Below, one piece after another: positions 54,552 through 63,378 of a stretch of DNA of 64,000 bases. Each line of letters opens with the position of its first letter. Positions within the stretch are counted from its first letter, which is position 1. Below the pieces are notes generated by a model. It made no database searches. It saw nothing but the letters and a program-made list of their open reading frames with translations, and was not told the origin of the DNA. The stretch comes from Parendozoicomonas haliclonae. GTDB lineage: Bacteria > Pseudomonadota > Gammaproteobacteria > Pseudomonadales > Endozoicomonadaceae. The stretch is from assembly GCF_900174585.1 (NCBI RefSeq), contig NZ_FWPT01000002.1:1-64000 (forward strand), given 5' to 3'. The translations under genes were made by a program, and so were the position numbers.

Positions 54552-55466
54552 ATGTCTAAGTCAAACAAGTCGAATATAATCAGGCTCGTTATTATCAGCG
54601 GTCGCTCGGGCTCCGGAAAGAGCTCAGCCCTTGCCGCTCTTGAGGATCAGGGTTTCTATTGCATTGATAACCTGCCCGCCACTCTGCTGACCGACCTGAT
54701 CTCTCGCTTTACCGACAATGACGGTCGAGCCCTTGCTGTCAGCATTGATGCCCGGAACACCTCCGGGGAGCTGGCCAGCTTTTCCGAAATCCATCGCCAG
54801 CTGAAAAATGATGAACGCCTGATCTGCGATGTCATCTTTCTGGATGCCGACCATGAAACCCTGCTCAAGCGCTTCAGTGCCACTCGCCGCCGTCATCCTT
54901 TAAGCGATGGTCAATCCTCACTGGATGAAGCGATTCATAAAGAAGCCGAAGTGCTGGGTACTATTTCCGACAGTGCTGATATGCGCGTCGATACCAGCCG
55001 CCTGTCTCTCCATGAGCTGCGCAGCCTGATTCGCCAGCGTGTGGCCGGCAAGGAAAAGCATGAACTGGCTCTGCAGTTTGAATCCTTTGGTTTCAAGAAA
55101 GGTGTGCCTATTGATGCCGACTTTGTCTTTGACGTTCGCTGCCTGCCCAACCCTTACTGGAATGAAGAGCTGAGAGTGTTTACCGGACGGGATCAGCCGG
55201 TGATTGATTTTCTCTCTGCCCACGATTCAGTGAAACGCATGCAGGAAGATATCAGCGAGTTTATCAGCCGCTGGCTACCAGTTTTTGAAGAAGGCAACCG
55301 CAGCTATCTTACCGTGGCTATCGGTTGCACCGGCGGCCAGCATCGCTCAGTGTTTGTCAGTGAGGCTGTAGCACGCTCCTTTGCCAACCATGCTTCATCC
55401 GTACAGGTTCGCCATCGGGAGCTGGGAGAGAGCTTCACCGTTGCACAACAAACAGAGACTCAGTAA
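54552..55466 (+). CDS. rapZ: RNase adapter protein RapZ
   Basis: An RNA-binding adapter that directs RNase E to the small RNA GlmZ, controlling glucosamine-6-phosphate synthase. The product is 304 residues. The P-loop GRSGSGKS is at 17-24, with a Walker B-like VIFLDAD. The C-terminal domain has FDVRCLPNPYW and GCTGGQHRSV, the conserved RNA-binding half. ATG 54552 gives the usual lead-in MSKSNKSNIIRLVIISG; an earlier ATG adds eight residues. It lies in front of npr by 11 nt. Confidence 0.96.
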   Translation: MSKSNKSNIIRLVIISGRSGSGKSSALAALEDQGFYCIDNLPATLLTDLISRFTDNDGRALAVSIDARNTSGELASFSEIHRQLKNDERLICDVIFLDADHETLLKRFSATRRRHPLSDGQSSLDEAIHKEAEVLGTISDSADMRVDTSRLSLHELRSLIRQRVAGKEKHELALQFESFGFKKGVPIDADFVFDVRCLPNPYWNEELRVFTGRDQPVIDFLSAHDSVKRMQEDISEFISRWLPVFEEGNRSYLTVAIGCTGGQHRSVFVSEAVARSFANHASSVQVRHRELGESFTVAQQTETQ

Positions 55467-55477
55467 CAGGATCAAGA

Positions 55478-55753
55478 ATGGCGGTTATCCAGGAACAGAT
55501 TGAAATCATCAACAAACTGGGTCTCCATGCCCGGGCCGCAGCTAAATTTGTGGGTGTGGCTACCGGCTTTAAAAGCCAGATACGACTTGGTCGCCCTGAG
55601 AAGATGGTCGATGGCAAAAGCATCATGTCAGTTATGATGCTGGCGGCCAGCAAAGGCTCAACCCTGGCACTGGAAGTCGAAGGTGATGATGCCGATCAGG
55701 CCCGGGAAGCTATCGTGGCCCTGGTTAACAACCGCTTCGACGAAGACGAATAG
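55478..55753 (+). CDS. npr: Phosphocarrier protein NPr
   Basis: HPr-like phosphocarrier of the nitrogen PTS, passing phosphate from EI-Ntr to PtsN. The product is 91 residues. The phosphorylated His17 lies in NKLGLHARAAAKF, and the conserved Ser region is KSIMSVMML. It is between rapZ and mgtE, eight bases before the latter, so the three are co-transcribed. Confidence 0.95.
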   Translation: MAVIQEQIEIINKLGLHARAAAKFVGVATGFKSQIRLGRPEKMVDGKSIMSVMMLAASKGSTLALEVEGDDADQAREAIVALVNNRFDEDE

Positions 55754-55761
55754 CACTGACT

Positions 55762-57120
55762 ATGCCGCAGCAGCAATCCCTGGCTCTCTCTGACGATCAG
55801 CTGGAAGCCATCAACCGGGCGATAGAGAAAAATATGCCGGAGTATATCCAGCATATGCTCACCAGCCTGTCTGCTGCGGATATTGCCCACCTGCTGGAAT
55901 CTTCACCTCCCCGTCAACGCAGCCTGATCTGGAAACTCGTCCCGATTGAAGATGAAGGAGATGTCCTGAATGAACTTGGCGAAGAGGTTCGCCAGTTCTT
56001 TACCGATCAGATGAATGTTGCCGAGCTGATCAGCATTCTTGAAGATCAGGATATCGACGACACGGTTGATATCCTGCAGAACCTGCCTCAAAAGATTACC
56101 CGCCAGGTTCTCGACTCCATGAGTCAGCAGAACCGCCACCGGGTCGAGGAAGTTCTCGCCTATCCGGAGAACACCGCTGGCGGTTTGATGAACACGGACA
56201 CACTCACAGTCCGTGGCGATATTACTGTTGATGTAGCCCTGCGCTATATCCGTCTGCATGAGAGCTTGCCGGAACCTTTTGACCAACTGCTGATTGTTGA
56301 TCGCAAAGATCACTTAAGCGGCACAGTCTCAATCCGCAGACTGCTGACATCTCCTACCTCCAGCCTGCTTAGCGAGCTGATGGAGGAAACCGTTCACTCC
56401 ATACCGGTCACTATGGAAGATTCCCAGATCGCCCAGATCTTTGAACGGGAGGACTTGATCTCAGCCCCGGTTATCGATGAGCAGGGTCACCTGCTGGGCC
56501 GGATCACCGTTGATGATGTGGTTGACGTGATTCGGGAAGAAGCTGAACACTCGGTGATGAGTATGGCGGGTCTGGCCGAGGATGAAGATACCTTTGCCCC
56601 CGCCTGGAAAACCTCTCGCCGCCGCGCCGTCTGGCTGGGCGTCAACCTCTGCACAGCCTTTATCTCTGCGTCGGTCATTGGCCTGTTTCAGGAAACCATC
56701 GACCGGGTTGTTGCTCTTGCCGTATTGATGCCGATTGTCGCCAGCATGGGTGGCGTAGCTGGGAGTCAGACTCTGACCTTGATTATCCGTGCCATTGCTC
56801 TTGGGCAGATTGGTAAATCCAATATTTCCTGGCTTTTGTCCCGAGAGTTTCTGGTTGGTCTGTTCAATGGTCTGCTCTGGGCGACGGTTGTTGCCCTGGC
56901 TGCCATGTACTGGTTTGATGACACTGTGATTGCCGTGGTTATTGCCCTGGCACTGGTTATCAACCTGATTGTGGCCGTTCTGGCTGGAGCCATGCTGCCT
57001 ATCGCCCTGAAAGCTTTAAAAATTGACCCGGCTCTTGCCGGGTCTGTTGCCCTCACCACCATTACCGATGTAGTTGGGTTTCTTTCCTTCCTGGGGCTCG
57101 CAACCCTGTTTTACGGCTGA
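55762..57120 (+). CDS. mgtE: Magnesium transporter MgtE
   Basis: A Mg2+-gated channel, 452 residues. The N-terminal cytosolic MgtE_N domain (~35-135) has the family's helical repeats. A CBS pair (~136-255) starts with YPENTAGGLMNTD. The C-terminal membrane part (~285-452) has about five helices, with the filter region LMPIVASMGGVAGSQTLTL. The CBS domains act as Mg2+ sensor. It is the last gene of rapZ-npr-mgtE and ends three bases from a convergent binding-protein gene. Confidence 0.96.
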   Translation: MPQQQSLALSDDQLEAINRAIEKNMPEYIQHMLTSLSAADIAHLLESSPPRQRSLIWKLVPIEDEGDVLNELGEEVRQFFTDQMNVAELISILEDQDIDDTVDILQNLPQKITRQVLDSMSQQNRHRVEEVLAYPENTAGGLMNTDTLTVRGDITVDVALRYIRLHESLPEPFDQLLIVDRKDHLSGTVSIRRLLTSPTSSLLSELMEETVHSIPVTMEDSQIAQIFEREDLISAPVIDEQGHLLGRITVDDVVDVIREEAEHSVMSMAGLAEDEDTFAPAWKTSRRRAVWLGVNLCTAFISASVIGLFQETIDRVVALAVLMPIVASMGGVAGSQTLTLIIRAIALGQIGKSNISWLLSREFLVGLFNGLLWATVVALAAMYWFDDTVIAVVIALALVINLIVAVLAGAMLPIALKALKIDPALAGSVALTTITDVVGFLSFLGLATLFYG

Positions 57121-57123
57121 TAA

Positions 57124-58722
57124 CTAAGATTTTGGCATCAGCGACAAATGCCGGGAATGCATCCAGCCTTCCGGATTTTTTGCCGTATAATTTTTAACTG
57201 TTGATTGCACCCAATGGGTTTGCTTAGGGTGTGCAAGAGGAACAATCGTATTCCGTTTCAACAGACTATGATGAAGTCTTTCATACTCGCTGGAATCACC
57301 AGTGGCTACGCTAGCCGTCAAAGCAGCATCATAGCCGTCTTGTATTGTGGCAGAGCCTACGGATACGGATGAAGAAAAGGGAGAGAGCCTCTTGCTTCCC
57401 AGTAACAGAAAAGCAGGCGGTTTATTGTAGGCACCAATCCAACCACCGAGAGCCAGCTGATACTCTCCTTTTTGGACTCGCTCGTTATAGTCTTGCCACT
57501 CCAAACCCTCAGCAGCCACCTCTAATCCAGGCAAGCGTTTCCACTGCTGCACAACCGCTTTTTTCCAGTTGCTTTGTTCTTGCCGCTTTACTTCCAAGAG
57601 CGATAATCGCAATGGTTTGGTTGTGCTATAACCAGCCCGCCCCCAGGCTTCCTGTGCTTTTTTATCACGCTCATACTGCGACTCTTCAGTGAGTTCAGCA
57701 AAGGACTCTGCCCCATCCGTCCAGGGGGGAATCAAACCTTTAGCCACTTCCTCAGGCTCACCAAAAGGAGGTAATGCTTCCTTTTGAATTATCAGCGCGA
57801 GTGCCTGCCGTACATCATCACTTAACTCCGGCTTCTGACCATTTATAAGAACATAGGTTGTCGTTAACGCTTTACTGCGCTGCACTACAGAGTGTTCAGG
57901 TGGCAAAATATTCTTCAAGGCTTCTGGTAGTGCAGTAGTCACATGCAACTCACCCGAATAAAAATCCTTCAATTGCTGCTGAACCGAATCATAATGTTTC
58001 CACACAAGCTGCATAGGTGCCTCTGGCAATGGCAAATGATAATTATTGTTTTTCATCATCATCCATTGGTCCGCTCCCTGCCCGGTTAACGTATAGGGAC
58101 CATTACTCACCGCAACTCCTGGAGTTTCTGCCCACTGTTCATCATGCCTTTCTACGATATGCCACGGCACCGGCAGAAAGGCTGGAAAGGTCAGCAGCGA
58201 TGGAAGGAAACTACAGGGGCGTTCAAGGGCAATGACCAGTGTATCGTCATTCTGACTTTCAACCCCAAGTTCACTGAGAGCAAGCTTGCCATCAATCACA
58301 TCCTGACTGTTCTTGACCGTTGCCTGTGTGAGATAAAAACTGTAATGGCTTTGTGTGACGGGATCCGCAAGCCGCCGAAAGCTGTATTCAAAATCATTAG
58401 CGGTCAGGGGTTCACCATCAGACCATTTCAGACCCGAACGCATCTTAAAGGTCCAGGTTAAACCATCATCGGAGACTGACCAGCTTTCAGCCATTCCAGG
58501 AACAGGCTTACCCTCTTCATCCTGAACTGTAAGGCCCTCATAGAGATCTTTATGAAGCAAGGCCTCGATATTGCTCTGAAATTTATGGGGATCCAGAGAA
58601 ACCGGCTTGCCCGGCAGAGCGCGGTACAGAATGCCATTCCCAGCAACGGCAAAAAAGGAGAGGGTAAGGGTGCAAAGCCCCCAAAGGAGAGGAAGTAAAC
58701 GTATGAATTTTGAAAACTGCAC
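57124..58722 (-). CDS. Oligopeptide-type ABC solute-binding protein, copy 1
   Basis: A 532-residue periplasmic binding protein of the OppA/MppA (SBP_bac_5) family. The start is GTG preceded by GAGGAGG. The signal peptide ends near FFAVAGN. Family text: LDPHKFQSN and DLYEGLTVQDEEGKPVPGMA, then WTFKMRSGLKWSDGEPLT and NPEGWMHSRHLSL at the C terminus. It is a tandem duplicate of the next gene, with high similarity over the full length. No permease or ATPase gene is adjacent, so it either serves a transporter elsewhere or has a peptidoglycan-peptide or other binding role. Confidence 0.9.
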   Translation of the reverse strand: MQFSKFIRLLPLLWGLCTLTLSFFAVAGNGILYRALPGKPVSLDPHKFQSNIEALLHKDLYEGLTVQDEEGKPVPGMAESWSVSDDGLTWTFKMRSGLKWSDGEPLTANDFEYSFRRLADPVTQSHYSFYLTQATVKNSQDVIDGKLALSELGVESQNDDTLVIALERPCSFLPSLLTFPAFLPVPWHIVERHDEQWAETPGVAVSNGPYTLTGQGADQWMMMKNNNYHLPLPEAPMQLVWKHYDSVQQQLKDFYSGELHVTTALPEALKNILPPEHSVVQRSKALTTTYVLINGQKPELSDDVRQALALIIQKEALPPFGEPEEVAKGLIPPWTDGAESFAELTEESQYERDKKAQEAWGRAGYSTTKPLRLSLLEVKRQEQSNWKKAVVQQWKRLPGLEVAAEGLEWQDYNERVQKGEYQLALGGWIGAYNKPPAFLLLGSKRLSPFSSSVSVGSATIQDGYDAALTASVATGDSSEYERLHHSLLKRNTIVPLAHPKQTHWVQSTVKNYTAKNPEGWMHSRHLSLMPKS

Positions 58723-58819
58723 TGAACACCTCCTCAAAAGAAGGTGCCCAGTGTAGACGGTCAGTATGATCACACACTGATCATCCTACTCACCGCAGCA
58801 GCCTACACAAGCAAGACGG

Positions 58820-60397
58820 CTATTTGGGCTGCAAAGAGAGTCGTGCGGAATGCACCCAGCCTTCCGGATTTTTAGTCACAAACCCCTGTATTGCAGGCTG
58901 TACCAGATGAACATTACTAGGATGCGCCAGCGGCACCAAGGTATCACGCAACAGTAACCGCTCCTGCAGATCTTTATAAAACCTTGTGCCACCTCGCCAC
59001 ATCGACTCTACAAATTCGTCATAATAGCCATCATCAATACCTATCAAGGCCCTGGGGCTAAGTCTTCTGCTTCCCAATACCAGAAATGCAGATGGATCAT
59101 TGTAAGCAGCAATCCAACTACCAAAGGCCAGCTGGTAATCGCCTTCATTCATTCTCCGAATATAATCCTGCATTTCGACCTTCTCGATACTGACATTCAC
59201 TCCCGGCAGACGAGCCCACTGAACCAGAACAGAATCCTTCCACTGGCTTTCGGAGCGAGTTGACAACAGCTTCAGCTCAATCGGCTTATCCTCGCAGACA
59301 CCGGCTGCCTTCAACGCATTTAGGGCAAGTTGATCACGCTGATACTGAGGAAGTTTCTCTACTTCATTATTCGCATCCATTCCCTCCGTCCAGGGTGGGA
59401 TCAATTCCCATGCAACATCGCCCGCAGCCCCAAATGGAAATATGGCATTACGATCAAGAGCCAGAGACAACGCCCTCCGGACATCAGGACTTAATTCTTT
59501 ATCTTCTCCGTTCAACAAAAGGTAATAAGTTGATAATGTTCGGCTGGACTGAACCTGCCGGGCGTCATCAGCCATAAATAATGCTCTAACATGATCTGGC
59601 AATGCTGAACTGATATGCAGATTGCCCATATAGAATTGCTCCACCTGTTCGGTTATAGACTCATATTCCTTCCAGATGATTTGCTCACTCTTTACGGCTG
59701 CAGCATCACGGTAATTTGGATTCTTCTGCAATAACCACTCACCACCCTCTTTCCCCTCCAACGTATAGGGCCCATTGCTAACTGCCACTCCTACCGTCTC
59801 GGCCCAAACCTCTCCCCGCTGACTCTCTGTAGTGGAAATAATATGCTCCGGAACCGGGAGAAAGGCAGGGAAGGTTAATAGCGCTGGAAGCCAGTGAGCT
59901 GGATGATCAAGAGTGATGACTAGGGTCTTATCATCTGCCGCGTTCACTCCAAGATGGGAGACATCCAAATCTCCTTTCGAGATGGCTTGACTGTTATGAA
60001 GACCAGCAATGTCCAGATAGAAACGATGGGGACTTTTGATAGCCGGATTGGCCAATCGTTGGAAGCTGTAGTAAAAGTCACTCGCTGTTATCGGCTTACC
60101 ATCGGACCAGACAACATCATCTCGCATGTGAAAGGTCCAGATTCGCCCATCTTCAGAGACCTCCCAACTTTTCGCCATACCGGGTACCGGATTACCGAAC
60201 TCGTCCTGAACGGTCAGCCCTTCATACAGATCTTTATCAATTAGCGCTTCAGCGTTGCTCTGAAACTTATGAGGATCAAGTGAGACAGGTTTTCCCGGCA
60301 AGGCTCGAACAACCGGATCACCGCCGGCCAGAGCTGCATATGCGGTTATTAAACAGACAAGAAAACCGAGGACCTTGAATCCAGACTGATATTTCAC
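58820..60397 (-). CDS. Oligopeptide-type ABC solute-binding protein, copy 2
   Basis: A 525-residue paralogue of the downstream copy, with a clear signal peptide (MKYQSGFKVLGFLVCLITAY, cut likely after ALA). It has the same ligand-binding scaffold: LDPHKFQSNAEALIDKDLYE, SFQRLANPAIKSP and PEGWVHSARLSL near the end. It lies 97 nt upstream of copy 1 on the same strand. Sequence divergence is spread over the protein, so the duplication is not recent. The substrate is unknown. Confidence 0.9.
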   Translation of the reverse strand: MKYQSGFKVLGFLVCLITAYAALAGGDPVVRALPGKPVSLDPHKFQSNAEALIDKDLYEGLTVQDEFGNPVPGMAKSWEVSEDGRIWTFHMRDDVVWSDGKPITASDFYYSFQRLANPAIKSPHRFYLDIAGLHNSQAISKGDLDVSHLGVNAADDKTLVITLDHPAHWLPALLTFPAFLPVPEHIISTTESQRGEVWAETVGVAVSNGPYTLEGKEGGEWLLQKNPNYRDAAAVKSEQIIWKEYESITEQVEQFYMGNLHISSALPDHVRALFMADDARQVQSSRTLSTYYLLLNGEDKELSPDVRRALSLALDRNAIFPFGAAGDVAWELIPPWTEGMDANNEVEKLPQYQRDQLALNALKAAGVCEDKPIELKLLSTRSESQWKDSVLVQWARLPGVNVSIEKVEMQDYIRRMNEGDYQLAFGSWIAAYNDPSAFLVLGSRRLSPRALIGIDDGYYDEFVESMWRGGTRFYKDLQERLLLRDTLVPLAHPSNVHLVQPAIQGFVTKNPEGWVHSARLSLQPK

Positions 60398-60449
60398 TGT
60401 TTACCTCCACGAAGGGGCGCACAGTGTAGACCGTCTTTTTTCTCTGAAA

Positions 60450-60474
60450 CAAAAAAGGAGGCCGAAGCCTCCTC
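60450..60474 (-). terminator. Rho-independent terminator after pmbA
   Basis: On the minus strand GGAGGC-TTCG-GCCTCC (60457-60472), a stable tetraloop stem, is followed by six T residues. It lies 25 nt after the pmbA stop. Confidence 0.9.
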
Positions 60475-60499
60475 TGATTTTCTGGATGAATTGATGGAG

Positions 60500-61855
60500 T
60501 TACTCGCCAGCCACCATCAAGCCATCAATCAGCAGTGAACCACTCTGGATATTACCCCGGCGATCAACATCATTGCCGACCGCACGCAGATTCATAAACA
60601 TGTCTTTCAGATTACCGGCAATGGTAATTTCAGATACCGGATACTGAATCTCGCCATTTTCCACCCAGAAGCCGCCGGCACCACGGGAGTAATCACCCGT
60701 CACCATATTAATGCCCTGACCAATCAGGCTGGTGACCAGCAGACCGGTTCCCATATCTTTGACCAGCTCCTCCAGATCACCGGCATTGCTGTCCAGGAAC
60801 AGGTTATGGGCACCGCCGGAGTTGGCCGTACTCACCATACCCAACTTGCGGGCGGAGTAGGTGCTAAGCAGATAGCTCTCCAGCACACCATCAACAATAA
60901 AGGACTGATCACGGGTCTGCAGGCCGTCACCATCAAATGCCACAGAGCCCATACCGCCTTTCAGCTGCGGGCGTTCATAAATATTTACCCAGTCCGGGAA
61001 AATTTTCTGACCTTTGTGATCCAGCAGAAAGGTCGCTTCACGGTAGAGCGCCCCACCGCTTATTGCGCCCATCAGGTGGCCTACAAAGCCCCCTGCCAGC
61101 TCAGCGGAGAAAATAACAGGCACGGTAGCGGTAGACACCTTACGGCTGCCCAGACGCTTTATAGTGCGATCTGCAGCCTTGCGACCAACGTCCGCCATAG
61201 CCTCAAGCATATTGGCGTTGCGGGCTACTGTGTACCAGTAGTCCCGCTGCATCTCATCGCCCTTCTGGCCAATCACCACGCAGCTGACACTCTGGCGGCT
61301 GGAGCGATGGGGGCCAATAAAGCCGTGACTGTTACCGTAAACACGACAGCCCTGGTGAGTATTAACAGTCGCACCATCGGAATTGGTAATCAGTGGGCTG
61401 AAGCTGCGAGCCGCCTCTTCACACTCTTTGGCGCGCTCGATGGCTTCTTCTGCGGAGATACCCCAGGGATGATAGAGATCCAGGTCCGGGAACTCTGTGG
61501 CCATCTGGTCGGCATCCGCCAGACCGGCGCAAGGATCTTCACTGGTGTAACGGGCAATATCACAGGCTGCGCGAACGGTATCGCGGATGGCTTCCGGGGT
61601 CGCATCGCTGGTACTGGCCGAGCCTTTACGCTGACCAAAGTAGACCGTGATGCCGAAACCCTGATCCTTGTTGAACTCGACAGTATCGACCTCCCCCATG
61701 CGCACGGTGGCAGACAGGCCGGCATCCGCGCTGGCCCCGACCTCGCAGGCGGTAGCGCCCTGACGGCGGGCTTCATCGATAATGTCAGAGACCAGGTTGG
61801 TGAGCCGCTGCTCCTCCATCACCGGATCGATTACGGGCTGAACCTGTGTGGCCAT
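60500..61855 (-). CDS. pmbA: Metalloprotease subunit TldE (PmbA)
   Basis: The non-catalytic partner of TldD, together forming a protease that matures peptides such as microcin B17 and degrades CcdA. The product is 451 residues. Family text: RRQGATACEVGAS, GFGITVYFGQRKGSASTSD, and the C-terminal VTGDYSRGAGGFWVENGE and MFMNLRAVGNDV. tldD lies ~1.5 kb away on the same strand, with yjgA and an unknown gene between. Confidence 0.96.
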   Translation of the reverse strand: MATQVQPVIDPVMEEQRLTNLVSDIIDEARRQGATACEVGASADAGLSATVRMGEVDTVEFNKDQGFGITVYFGQRKGSASTSDATPEAIRDTVRAACDIARYTSEDPCAGLADADQMATEFPDLDLYHPWGISAEEAIERAKECEEAARSFSPLITNSDGATVNTHQGCRVYGNSHGFIGPHRSSRQSVSCVVIGQKGDEMQRDYWYTVARNANMLEAMADVGRKAADRTIKRLGSRKVSTATVPVIFSAELAGGFVGHLMGAISGGALYREATFLLDHKGQKIFPDWVNIYERPQLKGGMGSVAFDGDGLQTRDQSFIVDGVLESYLLSTYSARKLGMVSTANSGGAHNLFLDSNAGDLEELVKDMGTGLLVTSLIGQGINMVTGDYSRGAGGFWVENGEIQYPVSEITIAGNLKDMFMNLRAVGNDVDRRGNIQSGSLLIDGLMVAGE

Positions 61856-61967
61856 TACAACTCCCTATCCTAAAGACTTGTGCTTTTCATTCTACCGTCG
61901 GGCTTTTCCGCGAGTAAACCACGGCCTACAATACCAGCCAGACTTCATATTTTATTGTTACCCTAGA

Positions 61968-62498
61968 ATGCGCAAGAACCAAGAACCTTTCATTGATGAA
62001 GAGCAGGATGACGAGATCATTCTGATCAGCAAATCCTCCCTTAAGCGTGACGCTCAGGAAATCAAAGCCCTGGGTGAGCAGCTGGCCAACCTATCCCCGG
62101 CCCAGCTGGAAAAATTTCCGCTGGAAGGCCGGATCATCGATGCGCTGCGCGATATTCGCCGGATTACCAGTTTTAATGCCCGTAAGCGTCAGTTTGGCTT
62201 TATCGGCAAGCTGATGATGGATCAGGATATTGATGCCATCCGCCACCAATTGGCAATGATGGACCCAAGCAGCGAAGAATATACCCGTCACTTCTACCAG
62301 CTGGAGCGCTGGCGTGACCGTATGCTGGGTGAAGAGAGCAACGCGGCCGTGACCGAGTTCCTTGAAGCACATCCGGCTACCGATGTACAAAAACTGCGTC
62401 AGATGATTCGTAATACTCTGAAAGAAAAGAACGAAGAGAAACGTTCCAGCCTGAATAAAAAGCTATTCCGTTACCTGCGTGAGATGACGGAAGAATAA
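61968..62498 (+). CDS. darP: Ribosome biogenesis factor DarP (YjgA)
   Basis: A 176-residue, DUF615 family protein that associates with late 50S precursors and aids assembly of the peptidyl-transferase centre. Family text: EIILISKSSLKRDAQEIKAL, LEGRIIDALRDIRRI, NARKRQFGFIGKLM, and LRQMIRNTLKEK. The chosen ATG gives an acidic lead-in (EEQDDEI) as usual; the open frame extends 40 codons upstream into the pmbA start without similarity. Divergent from pmbA. Confidence 0.95.
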   Translation: MRKNQEPFIDEEQDDEIILISKSSLKRDAQEIKALGEQLANLSPAQLEKFPLEGRIIDALRDIRRITSFNARKRQFGFIGKLMMDQDIDAIRHQLAMMDPSSEEYTRHFYQLERWRDRMLGEESNAAVTEFLEAHPATDVQKLRQMIRNTLKEKNEEKRSSLNKKLFRYLREMTEE

Positions 62499-62527
62499 GC
62501 CTTTCCCTGCTGCTTCATTACCAGTAT

Positions 62528-63265
62528 CTAATCGGCAGCAAGAGAAAGCGCATCTGGTCCCACCAGAGTAATCGCCGCCAGTTCCGTCTCGACCAGTGTT
62601 CCTGCAGGCCTCTGCAGGATCACTTTTTCAGGCAGATTATTCTTGCAGCTTCGGTGAACACCGCATACCAGGCAACCATCCTCAAGCCTTCCCTCCGGGG
62701 TAATCCAGCCTACCAAAATCCCTGATCGGATGTAGCGTTCAAGATACTTATCATGGGTAATAGTAACCCCGGTAGGAATAGTGCGAAGCAAGGAGGGAAA
62801 ATCATCCCAAATGGTATTTCCTGAGGCCGGATGTTCCAGAAACAGATAGCTGATAAGACTATCCGCTACCGAATTACCCGGACGTTTCAATGCCACGCGA
62901 CAAGTGGGATCTTCAGCATCTGGATGTTGAACACGGTCGACAATCACAATCTCATCAATTGTGACATCCTCACGCCGCTTAAGATAAAACAAGGCATCAC
63001 CCGGCTTCACTTTCCGGAGGATAAGATCACTCTGACGCTCCCGGTCATGATAAAGCCCTTGCAGCTCCAGCATGTTAATTTGGCTGCGGTCATCTCTTAA
63101 TAATCTGGGGATCTCATCAACATATCTCCCCCAGCAATGTCCTTCTCTTTTGTGTATCTTGAGTTCAACCGGGATTGGCTCCAAATCATCGGGAGCAGGT
63201 CTCTTCTTTAGCAGCTTATCAAATACATTCATTTCCGAGGGGCTCACACAGCAATGTTCTCGCAT
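62528..63265 (-). CDS. 245-residue protein of unknown function
   Basis: I recognise no family. The protein is mostly charged, without signal peptide or membrane helix. It includes a basic stretch (KLLKKRPAP), HKREGHCWGRYVDEIPR and a region with GDALFYLKRRED that could be beta-rich. Near the C terminus the Cys motif CLVCGVHRSC might bind a metal. ATG 63265 has AGGGA eight bases upstream; ATG 63271 and ATG 63232 are alternatives. It is inserted between yjgA and tldD, which are adjacent to each other in Pseudomonas-type genomes. Confidence 0.6.
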   Translation of the reverse strand: MREHCCVSPSEMNVFDKLLKKRPAPDDLEPIPVELKIHKREGHCWGRYVDEIPRLLRDDRSQINMLELQGLYHDRERQSDLILRKVKPGDALFYLKRREDVTIDEIVIVDRVQHPDAEDPTCRVALKRPGNSVADSLISYLFLEHPASGNTIWDDFPSLLRTIPTGVTITHDKYLERYIRSGILVGWITPEGRLEDGCLVCGVHRSCKNNLPEKVILQRPAGTLVETELAAITLVGPDALSLAAD

Positions 63266-63338
63266 GAGCATTCCCTATTGCTCATCATAAAAACACAACA
63301 ATAGGGTAAGAGAGGCTGACAGCTGGCCCATAAAGCAG

Positions 63339-63361
63339 AAAAGGCGCCGAAGCGCCTTTTC
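63339..63361 (-). terminator. Rho-independent terminator after tldD
   Basis: AAAAGGCGC-CGAA-GCGCCTTTT (63339-63360) makes a strong stem with A and T tracts on both sides, 18 nt after the tldD stop. The unknown gene downstream therefore probably has its own promoter. Confidence 0.88.
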
Positions 63362-63378
63362 CCTGTATCAGCATGCGT

